A stretch of 64,000 nucleotides of DNA from positions 41,144,801 to 41,208,800 of the forward strand of contig OX359247.1 of NCBI GenBank assembly GCA_947179485.1, written 5' to 3'. Source of the DNA: Allacma fusca (lineage: Eukaryota; Arthropoda; Collembola; Symphypleona; Sminthuridae). Position 1 is the first letter of the stretch, and each line of letters begins with the position of its first letter. Below are positions 24,501 through 33,184 of the stretch, in pieces. A program made the translations under genes and the position numbers. A model generated the notes under the pieces. The model was not told the DNA's origin. It did not search any database and worked only from the letters and a program-made list of their open reading frames with translations.

Positions 24501-25965
24501 AGCGGAGAGACTGATTGATGATACGTTTGAAAATGTGTTTAAAAACGAGAAGGAAGGGAGCTTCGGGAGAACCATAGGAGCAAAAGCTAATGAGATTAGT
24601 AGTAGTGTGATTAAAATTTTGGGAAATTGTAGTGACATTGCTAATAGCAAAATATTTTCTAACTCTTCTAATAAGCACCTAAGGCGAGTGGAGAAGGTTG
24701 GAAAAGTACTAAGTAAGCTTACAAAAGCTGCCGCTTTTTTAAAACCTTTACTTGAAATGGCAACATATGCGAAGGAAATTTTGACGGTCCTGATCAGAAG
24801 TCTAAGGGCTACTCTGGCAAATCTACAAACGCAACGGGTTGGAAACAATGGGGCACGAGAAGACAAATCCACAGATGCTATTTTTGGAACGTACAAGCAA
24901 AACTTTTTTCATGATATTACCGCAAAAATTGTCGACTTTATGGCTACCACTATCCAGTCTCAATTCCTTGTGCCCGCATTTAATTACGCAGCCAGATGTG
25001 CAGTCAAGTTACTGAATAAAAAGATAAAGAAAAATACTAAGAATTCTCTCCGACATTTACATATGGAAAAGTCTACAATCCTAATAAAGCAACTTCAGTT
25101 TGAACAAAAGAAAGCAGTGCAAATTCGTGCCTTGAATAAAATTAAAGGCAGGACCACTATTAGAGATCTGGACCCAAGGACTTTTCTTCAAGGCTCGGAT
25201 TTCACAGTCAGCACTGCAGCTAATTTTTTCGGTGACAATGCTGTCTTTTACGAAGACAACAAGGGCAAGGTTCATTTTGGAAAGCCAACTCTTTCCAGTG
25301 TGATTCAAAGCTTTGGCAGAGGCACATCTGTATCGCTTGTAGAGCTATTTGTGTGCGCTTGTTACTTTGGGTTTATTCTCACCGTTGAAGATACAACCGG
25401 AGAACTCAACTGTGAGGATAGCATATTGGAGATTGCACCCGTGTCGCATTCAGGTTCAAAGAAAAATGCCAAAAGTGGATTTATCACTGCAAACTTGGTG
25501 TACTTGCGAAATGACAAGGACGAGGCACTGCTCAAGCCCAAATACAATGGTGAAGTTCAAGAACTTGAAGATGAATCTGAAGTGAGTAGACTTGGATTGT
25601 ATCAGAGTTTGATATTTTTGAAAGCAGTCATGAGGGTAGAGGGCACTGCGTTGAGGAGTGAAAGACGGACCATGATGAAAGATGCTTGTGATGTATCTAA
25701 CATAGCATATACCATTGATAATGTGAAAAGTTTTGTCCAATCAAATCTAAAGGACTTTAACATTGTTCAACATTTATTTGAAAAAATGTTACAGCAGAAC
25801 AACCTAGGAGATAATTCCAAAACTACAATGGAATGTATCCAGAACTTGAGTTTGGATGGTGTTGAAAGTATTGAAGGTGGTTACGGAAACGGTCATATAA
25901 TAAGAAAAATTCAGAACAGTATTTCAATGTCTGATTCTGCTAGGAAAAACCAGATGGAGTGTTGA
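12577..25965 (+). CDS. Giant single-exon protein with a SecA-type ATPase core
   Basis: 4462 residues with no stop or visible intron. Residues 286-367 are coiled coil and 540-770 a collagen-like glycine-rich block (GXXGXX, many Asp/Arg). A second coiled coil spans about 788-930, followed by some 1700 residues of helical, unassigned sequence. Residues 2675-3170 match the SecA motor: Walker A AEIQTGEGKT (about 2702), Walker B DEVD (2813), the SecA-specific WSNGLHQ, ITGTLG, IAGRGTD (about 3102) and QAFGRTARKG (about 3138). A TPR-like helix pair follows (3281-3318), then hydrophobic segments at 3802-3853 and 3868-3890. SecA uses ATP to push proteins through a membrane channel in bacteria and plastids. 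Catalytic residues look intact, so ATPase activity is plausible. The substrate, location and role of this protein are unknown. The SecA wing and scaffold domains are not recognisable. Eukaryotic neighbours argue against contamination. Confidence 0.9.
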   Translation: MEDLLLSLSPITNESFSSFYTRVQHLELSLTHSPTDKPWESLFVCILQQLLHCTGCDDLEDIVQQAGKYWARLQVKINEIIRSSSSVLNKTITCEEISKTIQNQSKGVQNYIEDFLQFLHDHFNTNVKLSFFEWRALSMTQFRYPDLEKSPKEEHAILVMDPDLNCFRLLTPVLDSGSSIDDYFEELFNQIIQRQEMRPYFIKKFEKLDTPDFQTWVDSQFEILTQVSSVIEFPKLLLPDYDKIVPLSNFPLLAKYFDAVQPSTKEEILQSLKQYYILSVENASKVILETRIAQHKDEYVRRIEKEKELQRQNNQLERDYKTAEERKRKFELELQNYRQNMEADKATKKKQEEIIRQREQYIAKSEGALIQKRCLLAWNCFRKDLMEVKFSYETLQQVSQVHSNSLIPLAELCKDVLKYLPLPSFTNNTERENLLLYIANNDTPETKAEITGILSFLFQPPNIAFNANKNETLEVSGRHLIVSELLKSIAEYQFKELRLAAGLTIYLNADFPQERFHGVSIVMSAPTIEVIDMVTIDTSGNSGDPQIKLPKAANGDYNGRNGTDGEDGAAGESAGHVYLQTSEWKLSRNLTIIANGGHGGVGQDGGDGRDGDSGRDGVDGDSKANWKNQPDPNKYIDRGTKGDRGDKGGDGGRAGLGGEGGNKGVVLTSENFCGKIIANEGCQGEDGRSGSGGRGGPGGYDGTDHGCAWHNYSFMFGEWKYARGELDVREQKVWYGGNGWDLITRRSESEVRSCQACMGGEGSTGKDSSNRASQRNKTSTRNDISQNEIFEMSKAVRNLYNHRDLANLTRETAALKTDQALEAQMSNLRNLKSDEMSVNDEIDAKLERCQKKIDHAVELQTKLKSEMAGTESRQRDVCRHLKKVALEKQRLNSIIDTTEGVANQLKKTFQAQLKFQNQAKQQLQATLSTEFDSTPLEPQATQKVISEDIQINKETWIARYKDIHNLSALPDEVLPVVLASRFANKESARAFEIGLQSVVSSQTLSAKAKGFVEQIFNSFRSDTTPSTVRYFNNYLSADVDIVQQTNAWSGISHNEKGLIFSLDRHYRQKSLEAFLIHIRNSDAFVHPGKVQSFQNNIDDLNKQKFSEHGKLMLDHLSTVMVDFMETWLLRKWLKHYSMSGIPESPENTSDMLRKVRCIYLEAKQYIPKLGLQEVYSNFFRIITSAKPEMQDKDIWHEFVLITTHLKSYSYLTTVTQRKSDFELVEAALAALQGSLSNINIKSDVFEKFKILLLVFRHANLLPDQLQKLFSLCDEISCIILQPNEDIFFEFQQVLQSIEDNFQYNHLRPIQSRIRDYIDNIFQGKAKKQLGSVLNDTADLFGTSHYNAVSCTFRLKCLEDFEKFLKQLIDWDDCSSDLEEYETQLTNSLFEEIDAVLKEPYRNISESSYHLTKSILKTGRNAVSSMFTSKTQLIKQEEIPAIIKMIKLLRKQTSWGHIRKSMDTSELLAMNDELETFFQASPHFSNICLIRHEIQQFQLYFKEQSVIRIKNDVAILLQSRKDWMIKFDQKIAGIVEWVKTRIEDSNVIFHQQEILTCIKMHLIKIVDARQVCSHKDFSKPLNISQMLEDLEEILKRDEPTPDKLLANVEERLNQITSFLPGRLCLTFDFPKDPEMGEEELVPKEVDVSDVIKYVSKQLENYTTDPSTLLEVEEILKISCHVLSHCHKIELNVFSDNINETTVPKFAEFHDQVQNLSKGQLQNCLYLAQQLKQFDGLVTAYENSDFRNVFEGLINSRQRRFEDLEQKVNFLLKRTQEDLEEISDVQLRCGKYILPWTKPLIHYNDSIVKFIFSDFEDITSNICETKLFQIYLQSVLKFPYLQDVLVPSSVRTNILQLESCFSCKQFQNVFKTIFQSSTQIDHWGLPILLLIQRLIMVLPEDNCTCQEIHSLAVEINLLAKNMQSAKEQTVLETIMLKLTANSYKCLTKIATERELLDKVHSTVSMVTYRRGIIRQNVFRCELYQKFEAYFQHSPADVSVADFYDKVILPMIDIEIVDTFGLKSPSSTIQEHLINLVNSDAKHFYRRNNEILGLVLLHYNLNKLETDFCKAIANCSHSWKPNKEQKTRLINFIESNNPKETNLKLGENRLVKIFLNDIDVEKKNMNLPFLSPNVLMYLKILIQSVKPSKLPEITEKIKQILVHCCLSEWESTIKELVKNFCFVRLLNLNVPEDFLEALENVEPRVMKKISKEFDTFRGSYKEIPQNAETLELVSKQFDRKSNTNIRLELKVHEMIRFKHFFNRHFHFKAFEDEDIEIFQSFDLLYQRFLIFHVPFEEFNDLFYRLAEIPSKKIIQTVSSSNAFEFMESILIELVKRNYSALCEKKENADFSYLFDIGRGLAQWKENGSAKRKLMEILADAILLEVECLSGSTTIDLEKVRRAIECIQDLKISTKLVNDLHQTPLTIWVRKIRQHKLLETFNSKTADAILKFEDKFGLVTKKLLEICNGQPENLIFEFVNNFNSCRWDARLCQLIETENDFTNLSAKCTEEAVKMQNAIIDISEISDLMRENPKNCNIMSYLEHVPDEESEENCYTVPECLMEIDYYKIFERIKCGSKIAAEVKKLLVDPDETILQKLLNVRSNLKTAGNYAKQKLTELVLGEEMEGFDSIISTWDESRIQKWVQLIVSFNDKNDQTKIVTEHLHEVLAVICRGVYLKHEYYPRQTQLISAWLLIQKSFRQKGCLAEIQTGEGKTLIIAMMVIVRVLCGDDVDVITSSPVLAQENLSDVQELYNLFGVTTGTNCDLEAERDEKVRKTRYKSRVIYGDVASFQRDILLTNFFDRAITMGRTTDIIFVDEVDSMLLDKGENILYLSHNIQDLRSLWPIFVEIWNAVHAPDVFRGRPEDVVLVTRFVKHRIQKGDIFFPNSLSKFIKEKLVVWIQNAFLAMNMKENDPYILSDVNKKGPSIVIMDKDTGVEQVNMNWSNGLHQFIQLKHTDRLTSESLKAVFMSNICYFRKFKGKLFGITGTLGSATESELLSKCYDVDFFAVPRFQSRRCIEDEGFVVQDEFTWIKKIQDIVHEKCRQNRAVLIICENVDSVDKIVKELRPMHSQRVTAYKSSFDEEFRKNKETTPLDSGHILAATNIAGRGTDWRTTQAVEKAGGLHVILSYMPGNVRIEEQAFGRTARKGLPGSVQYVVIHTDTEDTTVDALRRTRDENESKRLDNFRIKSIPRIEIEEKLCERFHETLKIVKSKLNVKDNDVQKLHIENLKNKWAMWLDSMSESLKLVHVKGEAPIIEDFEKFKSDMISKAGGVSKFESGPVELIKLGKIYEEKENFTQANVYFDKVINSEPNYSEVAHYYKAATTLKEKSSGIESKRLAIQHLKLSLRLLKKRMSQLMSSSKTLQMTDNIRRQDGMGTMSNRYEKQVENECELYQVHCGKIEEAIGAPITSGLLKTITFVIDDKESTDIFEVLRKNPGVCKNYRLSKKVAFSEDGDLIVNNTTSPWPPLFMYCKSPVVEFLKNCLQDGTRSSRFMEEHAFCGVFEKSVVTRNKFWTFLIQNKVLIHNRVEKMIIIRSSSPEKFKSVMLPESIQDYKRILETILQNNDNDVYNMNLLEDLYLSPEQLSSIEVELAVAGILCLEDIMVADVNTELTEKLQWNPILKSWDGFTPELQQYQDLVEVVIQKYSGKGCKQPVFEDTIRFDEIPLPLDDLTSSKTVWTFLRDARAIKDVRVNFSLDHAQSEKNIKARFSQIKRCLNRDIELQNIFRRYHDIPEIQPNTDHVMEVLEKAVGKIKTLPAIDIFYTPLSDYYKTGAYPPELEDFNDQSFGNLLELTEKTHWFDWRAFLVAMLGLLQIAGGICMLVMSGGALFHWGAFLISEGISDVLFAIQAGLINRNFSWTDYGIHKAMSVSISVVTMGIGAWCGSGVEAARYLGKTAFEILKLAGKDVLKKAGKAVLEFFAELGFDHLLDYLREKIIVSCRTELDSHFKSGNEALFNEMSEVVDQIHAQSYEKGQAERLIDDTFENVFKNEKEGSFGRTIGAKANEISSSVIKILGNCSDIANSKIFSNSSNKHLRRVEKVGKVLSKLTKAAAFLKPLLEMATYAKEILTVLIRSLRATLANLQTQRVGNNGAREDKSTDAIFGTYKQNFFHDITAKIVDFMATTIQSQFLVPAFNYAARCAVKLLNKKIKKNTKNSLRHLHMEKSTILIKQLQFEQKKAVQIRALNKIKGRTTIRDLDPRTFLQGSDFTVSTAANFFGDNAVFYEDNKGKVHFGKPTLSSVIQSFGRGTSVSLVELFVCACYFGFILTVEDTTGELNCEDSILEIAPVSHSGSKKNAKSGFITANLVYLRNDKDEALLKPKYNGEVQELEDESEVSRLGLYQSLIFLKAVMRVEGTALRSERRTMMKDACDVSNIAYTIDNVKSFVQSNLKDFNIVQHLFEKMLQQNNLGDNSKTTMECIQNLSLDGVESIEGGYGNGHIIRKIQNSISMSDSARKNQMEC

Positions 25966-26532
25966 TCTACGCGTTGTATTAAGATTATGTTACATTATAG
26001 TAGAAATCTATTACCAGAGATGTGAATGCTGTAAACTACTTTCACTTACACTACACGTGTAGCTGCCAGAACTGTTTCGTGAGGGCCATCACCTTTGTAA
26101 TCCCTTGTTTTTCTTAAAAATTACACAATTGTATGGAGAAAACTTTAATGGGTGTTCGGAAAGCTTTTTTGTAGATGGATGCCATTCATTCTTTTCGAAT
26201 TGTAACACTAAGAAAGTTTCAAAAATATGCATAAGTTGTTATAACATGTTGGCCGAGTAATTGGTGCTGGTGCTGATTCAAGATTTCCGTACTCCACGTA
26301 TACTAATGGACTTCAAAAGCTTTAAATGCTAATTACTTATATTATATTTGTAATCCAAAACTATTGTAAATTGTGAGACACTTATCGTTTTCATTAAGTA
26401 GGGAAAGTAATTTAATACTGTATGTGTATGTGGTACCTATTTTCAGTCAACAGTGATGTATTGTGTGTCTTGCTCATACATAATCTGTTAGTTGGATTAA
26501 CATAACGAATGCTTCCATTTTATCGTTAGTCG
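25966..26532. other. 3' flank of the giant gene
   Basis: AT-rich sequence that probably contains the 3' untranslated region. I do not see a canonical AATAAA before the MITE; the first clear one (26560) lies inside that element. No further gene is visible. Confidence 0.4.
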
Positions 26533-26534
26533 TA

Positions 26535-27342
26535 CAGTCGACTCTCTTTATAACGACATCAATAAATCTCCCAAAAAGTGACGTTATAAGGGAACGACGT
26601 TATAGAGGCACATAAAATAAATAATGGTTTAAATTGCAAATTCTTCGTTTTTAGTTAAATTGGACTCATGTCTCGTTTCACTGCAGGCATATAGCACATA
26701 CTATATGTCTATGCAGAATGAGAATAAAAATAGTTAATATTGATTAATAAATAGTAATATTTTTCAAAGTGAGCCAAGCCACAAACGCCGTCAACAACAA
26801 AGGTCGTGATTGAATAAAATATTTTCGGAATCTCAATAAGACACTTGTCAGATCACTTACAAAAGTTTTCAAACAGGGAAAAATGTAGTTCCGTTAAAAC
26901 TATGAATATCAGTTCTTTACTGGATGAGAAAATAAATCTAAAAGCTTGGAAATGTGGAATTTCCTGAATGGGACTTAGACAATGTCGTTAACCACACTTG
27001 CACATACATTTACAATAATACGTTCCTTCCAGTATTTTATAACGTTGCTTTATAATAAGCCAATGCAATTATAGTGAAATTGAAGCGCAAAAAAACTTTA
27101 AAATGACAGCACCAGTATGTTATTTAGCTAGGTTTGACGCTTTGTAACGTCAACATGACGTTATAAGGGTACATTTTTTACCTTACGGCTACAAAAAAAG
27201 TGACTTTATAAAGGAACTGACGTTATAACGAGTGACGCTATGAAGGTAGAAATTATCATATAATGTAGCTTGGGAGGAACCCAGGATGACTTTATAGGGA
27301 GAGTGACTCTATAGGGAGAGACGCTATAAGGAGAGTCGACTG
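26535..27342. mobile_element. pogo/Tigger-type MITE
   Basis: The 808-bp element starts CAGTCGACTCTC and ends GAGAGTCGACTG, with TA on both sides (26533-26534, 27343-27344). CAGT termini with a TA target duplication are the signature of the pogo/Tigger branch of Tc1/mariner elements. Words such as GACGTTATAAGG and GACTTTATAAAGG recur near both ends as subterminal repeats. There is no transposase frame, so it depends on an autonomous relative elsewhere. Confidence 0.85.
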
Positions 27343-27344
27343 TA

Positions 27345-29838
27345 TGCATTTATTTTTCGGTGTGCAATAATTGAATATAGTATAGTATTAGTATATCCTC
27401 TGATAATAACTGTTATGAGGAATTCGATAAATGCAATTAAAGGATATTTATATATACATAAAATAACTAGTCCACAAACATACTATTCAACTCGGAGGTG
27501 TAGAAATACGCTTTTCAGTAGCAATAACAATGCTCGTAATAACTTTGGTTGCCACTAACCACTCTACGAATATAATTAATTAACGGAACAAATTTTTACT
27601 ACTTCAAAAAAAGGTCTACTAGATTTTTACACTGCCATGAACATAGCAGCAAAGTTGATCACTACTAGACAATAATTTAATTACTTTTAAATATACAAGG
27701 AGCACTTTTTATGCTTATTAAGCATCTAGGTTAGCAGTCCAATTAGCTTGTCGTGAGGTACGTGCACTACATCCTCTCAACCAAATTTTGATCTGAGGAA
27801 TACAATTAGTTTAGAAATCATTAATTCGCTTGTAAGCAATAACGTTCATCAATATCTACAGTTAAAGAATACTAACCGAAGTATGGTTTCAAAAGTATGG
27901 ACTCAAAATTCAAATTGTTCTATAAATTTTTAATTTGTAATAAAAATGATAAGATAAAAAAATAATGAAAAGATAATAATTGGAAGTTTATTAAAATAAT
28001 ATTTCATTTATATTTATCTGGTTTCGGATGTGTAACAAATTATATTATGGTAGTTCTAGCTAATGAAACGTCGTTTGGATGCTACTGCAATAAATGTGTC
28101 TACCTAGTTGAACTGGGGTCAAATATTAATGACGGTTTTAATTAGCTACTTGAAATTATATGTAAGTACTTTGATTTATATTCTTACAATTAGAACTGCT
28201 TTTGAAAACTATCGGCCGTGTCTTAACGGCTGTAAAAAAACAATTTTCTGCCTGTTCTTACTCCCTTCTCGAAAACCTAAGTCTCCCAATTCAGATAAAA
28301 ACCAAACCAATGAAACGATTTTAAACATCAAGGGCTTATTGTCGATGGCATGGCCTGGGTATTTTTGTTGTATTTTTTCACCTTAGTGTACTCAAGGGTA
28401 GCAAAGATGATCACATCAATAAACAAATTTTTTAGCCTGTTGCTACGTGTAGTCACATGCTGGAACAGTTATCAGCCATTTGCAAGCATTACACTTTTTA
28501 AAAAGAGATTTTCAGAAAAATTTGCCCAATGTTTTGCATGTAAATGACATTTCGGGTGTAAAATTTGGTCGTGGACACTTTAAGGATTCTCCTAGAAAAT
28601 AATATATTAGAAAGGTTTTCATGGCGGATGTGCTAAGGCTATGTATAGTACTACCATAAACTGATTGTGAGCTGACAATAAATATTTCAATTTATATAAA
28701 AAATTATAAAAAGCATAAGTTTGGTTTTAAATTATTTCAATTTCAAGATATACTTCAGCATAAGCATTTTAACACAATACTGTGACAATTTTGTAGTTCA
28801 AAAGCCCTGGTTTTGTTCATGTGGGTAGTGTATTGCATAATTGCTTACTGGTTAATGATCTGGAACTGTACAATTTCCTGGAATGTAATATAGTAACTAA
28901 CTCAATGCTAACTAAATCAGATAAACATGGCTGATAGCATCTTATGTGGATTTTATAGACAAGAGGTCGAAATTAATTATTTAGCGACACAACTGCTTAT
29001 ACAAAATAATTACTCTTAGCCCAGAAATGAAAGATTATGTAGTCGACCATCTTAAGGAAGATTAAAAACTGCAAGCGTTGATTCCAGTTGAGTCAATTAA
29101 TGTGGTGATAACAACACAACATATAAAACGAAACAGAATGGGATGCTGTCGAGTTAATGAACTACATGCTTGAGAAAGTCGAAGTGAAGGAACTGCATGA
29201 TAATTTCTGAGAAAAGCTTGCATTATTATAATAATATACTGTATGTTGGTTGTTTGTTTTTCTGAACAATAAAATAAATATTTGATTTTTGTCTCGAAAC
29301 ACTGATATTGTCCAGATTCAATTAAAAAAGAAACATTCATACAAATCACAACAAAACAACTTTCAAATTTTCATGGATGTCCTCTCATGTAGATGAGAAA
29401 CTACGTACTCAGATTTTGCTTTTGACAAAGAGGTGGTCAAATGGGGTCAATCAAGTCGCACTAAAATCAGAATAAATGTGTTAAATAACAAATCAAGACC
29501 AATAACACTAGCTGAAAAACCATTTTCAATGGAATCAATCACCAGCATAAAAATAATTGATTTCTCACCAAAATATTGGAACGAGTTTAAAAATGAGTTA
29601 AGTTAATTTCAGTTATAATATACCAATAGAACATTTGCAGGCATGTGATTTCTTGCTGGGTAATAATGCGAAAACAATTAGTACATACAATTGAAAATAT
29701 TTTTATAATTCGTTACCCACCCATTGGAGCTGAATCTTGTTTTATACTACAGAGCGATATAACAACTCGAATTTTATTTAAGCTTTTTTGCTAGTAACTA
29801 TTATACACCTACCTTCTGTGAAACTGAAACTGAACTAT
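27345..29838. other. Intergenic, no gene seen
   Basis: About 2.5 kb of AT-rich DNA. Open frames at 28108-28547 and 29062-29349 have no motifs and no splice support. I see no repeat structure. Confidence 0.4.
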
Positions 29839-29917
29839 CTGCAATGGGCCCACCTGATGGCCTGAGCAGTATCTCTCTCCAACTAGGTGAGAGGGAACCC
29901 CTAAAATACATAAATAC
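29839..29917 (+). repeat. SINE-like dispersed repeat, copy 1
   Basis: Starts CTGCAATGGG, carries TGGCCTGAGCAG, then GTGAGAGGGAACCCCTAAAA, and ends in an ATACATAAATAC tail. The same order of words occurs at 34764-34831 and, on the minus strand, at 59100-59179. The repeated ATAC tail resembles the 3' end of a retrotransposed short element. Confidence 0.6.
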
Positions 29918-30062
29918 CTTCTGTGAACTGACATTTTTCTCGCTGAAATTTGCAATTACACGTACAAATAAGGATCGGGTGCAATTTGAAGCTTCACAAA
30001 ACTTTCCGACTTTCATGTAATACGAAAAATATTACAATTAAAATAGTTTAAAGAGTTGTAAA

Positions 30063-31283
30063 TTATTTGTCCAGCATATGCTTTCTTATTTTCTCCAAAA
30101 CTGATTTCTTCGGGACATCGTCGTTGAAGCACACTCTCATTCGTTTGGGAGCAGGACTCATGATGGACGAGCCGGAGTTTGACTCTCTTCCAGATTTCCC
30201 GTCGTACCAACTCACAGGTGATGAGGTTCTGGAAGAATTCCAGGGCTCACACTTGAACACTCTACCAAGTTGAACCTACGAAGCATTAAAGAAAGAGCAA
30301 TGAGTGTAACCTCATGTGGATTCAGTTTAATCAGAATGCGAGTCATACCGTTGATTTTGAAGAAACGATGTGTAACTCCTCACTTCCCACGAAAGCATCC
30401 TCACGCTCTGACGCTAGTAAACAGTCACTTCCCATAATGACCTTATCCAATTCGAAAACACTGCCGCTCAAACTGTCAAATGCCAATTTAGCTGCTCCGT
30501 ACTTGGCATATTTGAGCTCGTAAGCAATTTCTGAATGTTAGTATTTAGTAAGAGAATAATCTATTTTATTAGATTGTACATATATTTGTTAGATGTAAGT
30601 ATTATAAATCAGTACAAAACATTTGACTGCATATTGTTGTGAGGTCACTGAACCCAATTACATACCTTTAAACTTCTTCCCATTGACGTCAACCGTGACT
30701 TGGTACTTGTCCCGTCCCTTAACGAACACACTATGAATATCATAAACAGGGGTTCCATATTTCATCTTCTTACAGAGATATTCCAATGCACTGACCACGG
30801 ATGAACAGATGCGGGAGTTCTTGGGAATCTGGAAAGCGGGTAGTGACAAAGTAGATTCCTCCAGAGTTACTTGTATTAAAAAATCCATCGCAGCTGATTC
30901 CTTAGCTAAGGACTTGCGTGGTGCTTCTCCGAGTCCTGAAACATTGCACACGATTATTTATCATTCAGTGTTTGACTTTTAAAAAATAGCCACTACAACG
31001 ACGTCTCATTCAAAATATTTTCCTTACCTACGAATTTATTCTTCCGTGTGTCACGACCATCATACACCCTAGCCCTCCATCGGCGCTGATAAAATTCCGG
31101 GTGGAACTGATCCGTCATTTCGAATTCTTCAGTTACTACCAAATATCCCCTTTCAGCCAAAAGCCTGATCCCGGAGAGTGGAGTGTAACTCGGTCCATTA
31201 AATATTTTTCGAAATTTTTTCGGCCGGCAAAATATTCCTGATCCGAAGCGTCCGTCAGTTTGTGCCGTAACGGTGAAGTCCAT
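30063..31283 (-). CDS. Protein with two double-stranded-RNA-binding domains
   Basis: Four exons on the minus strand join in frame: 31283-31028, 30935-30666, 30530-30349 and 30275-30063. All introns are GT..AG, and the product is 306 residues. The ATG at 31283 is the first after an in-frame stop. Residues about 34-107 form a dsRBD: helix, three strands, then GLGEAPRKSLAKESAA, the typical G-x-G and Lys-rich helix. Residues about 131-197 form a second, containing GTPVYDIHS, YQVTVDVNGKKF and YAKYGAAKLAFDSL; its loop lacks the usual Gly-x-Gly. The last 100 residues are polar, with a basic PAPKRMR stretch that may be a nuclear signal. Such proteins bind dsRNA as cofactors of Dicer, ADAR-like or NF90-like systems. 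I cannot assign it to one family. A 5' untranslated exon near 31425 is possible. Confidence 0.85.
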
Positions 31284-33184
31284 CTCAAGGTTGTAAATAT
31301 TTTTTGAAGAAATCAATTTCCAAATTAGTTAATCCTCACAACCAGCTATAATATTTATTTTACTATAGATACTTGAAATAATTGTACAATTAATAGCTCA
31401 AAAAATACTTTCACTAACCTTACGTTCCACAGCTACGTGTCTCTCTAGGAATTTTGAAGAATGTCCTTGCTGACAGAACACGCTGGACTAGTGTGTTCTA
31501 TAATTTTGGTTATCAAAATGCGGGGTACAGAATATGTTCCTAAAATTCGGCTAAAGACGGACTTTTATGCACCACGCTTTCAGTAGAAACTTTTGCATTT
31601 TATGCAAAAAAAATTATTTTAATATAGTACATTTGCAACGCGAATAAATACCTTCACTTGGTAGAGCCTGCCGAAATGTAGTTACGTTTTAGTGACACTT
31701 CAATGTTTTTTGAATAGTCAACAATTTGAATTAACATTTGCATTATACAGGGGCTGTGTGAATAGTAGCATTTTTATTATTTAGTTAAATTATATTTTAA
31801 TTATTATGTACTGACTAAGTACAGGGATATGCATACCTAAATCACTTATAGGCCATGCCGGAAGGACGTTGTTCAAACATTTCATGCGTTTGCGAATGAC
31901 TGTGCCATATGTAATCATCAACAATTAGAACACGCCGAGGTTTTTGTCCACTGGCTTTCTTTTGTAGCAAGAATAAGAAATCCGTAACTTGAAATGTTAA
32001 GGTGAATTAATATTTTGGGGGTCAGGCTAGAACCGAGAACAGAGGACAATTGAGAACACAGAGAACAGAGAGGCTAGAAGTGAGGACCACGAAAACAGAG
32101 AACAGAGGACAAGGACTGGGGACGGAAGAACCAAGGACACTTTCGGCTAGAACCGAGAACAGAGGTCGAGATCAGTGAATGGGGACAGATCACTGGGGAC
32201 AAGTTCTGAAAACTGGGGACGGGTCACTGGGGTCATCAACACAGGGCAAGAAATAAGATTTAATTTTCAGGGTCCTAATTGAAGAAAAAAATTGTTGAAT
32301 CTAAAAACTTTAAATTCGCAGCAATAATTGTGATTATTAAAGATCACTGTCATTTTGCGCTTGAACACAATTCGAACTTCAAACAAAATTTACTGAGATA
32401 CAAATTTTCTCAGACAGCTAATCGATTTCCGTTGTCTCAATTGTCTTGTTTAGCTGACTTTAGAAATTGTGCCATATGGTATACAATCTGTGAAATCACA
32501 TCTTATTTGAAAAAGACATCCCTGTTGCAAAACTTGGTCATCATTTTCGGTGCAAACTAAGGCGAAATCGACTAACTGTTCTGTTCTTGGTTGGCCAAGG
32601 TGACAAAGCTCAAACTATTTTTTATTCTGACCCTATTGACTTGAGCCAGGGCGTGTAATAATTAGAGACCCATAGAATGTCCTTAAGTATTCCGTCGACA
32701 ACGAAAAGCATATAATATATGTAGGAAGGGCGTAGAATACGTTGAGCTGGTTTGTCAATGAAATGTAGTAATAATGGGGAAGTCCCTGAATGGACAGTCC
32801 GATCTCGTCTGAGTCTCAGAGTATCATGAAATATGCCCGTCCAATCCGTCCCAGTTAGAAATGACGTGAGTTCGACTCACGATCAGTTTCAATCTCTGGC
32901 AGAGGTTTTGGTTAAAGTCTGTATCCGTCCCTAACAGGCATGTGTAACATCGTGTAGAACTCCCATAAGTGAAGTCCCTTGATGAGGACAAAAATGTCCC
33001 CTTAGGCTATTTCCGAAATACTGTGTTTAAGTCAAAACCGACAACGTAAATGTGTTCAACACCATACCAGGAGCTTAAATAAATTTTTTGGGCCCATTCG
33101 GGTAACAGGACACCCGGCTTAGGTTAGCATTGTTACATCGCGATAACTGCCGTTTGTGTTGGCCAATTAGGACCAAACCAAATG
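31284..33184. other. Intergenic with a purine-rich GAACAGAG/GGGGAC patch
   Basis: Contains the probable promoter side of the dsRBD gene near 31430-31500, where CCTTAC on the plus strand could be a minus-strand donor of a leader exon. At 32033-32240 the words GAACAGAG, GAGGACA and CTGGGGAC are iterated on one strand. This looks like another self-repeating element whose termini I cannot define. Nothing else is supported. Confidence 0.4.

Noticed and set aside
12577..25965. Bacterial contamination or an endosymbiont contig
   Set aside because: The same sequence block carries MITEs with target duplications on both sides and, within 6 kb, a four-exon dsRBD gene. There is no bacterial operon structure, and an animal-type splice acceptor precedes the frame.
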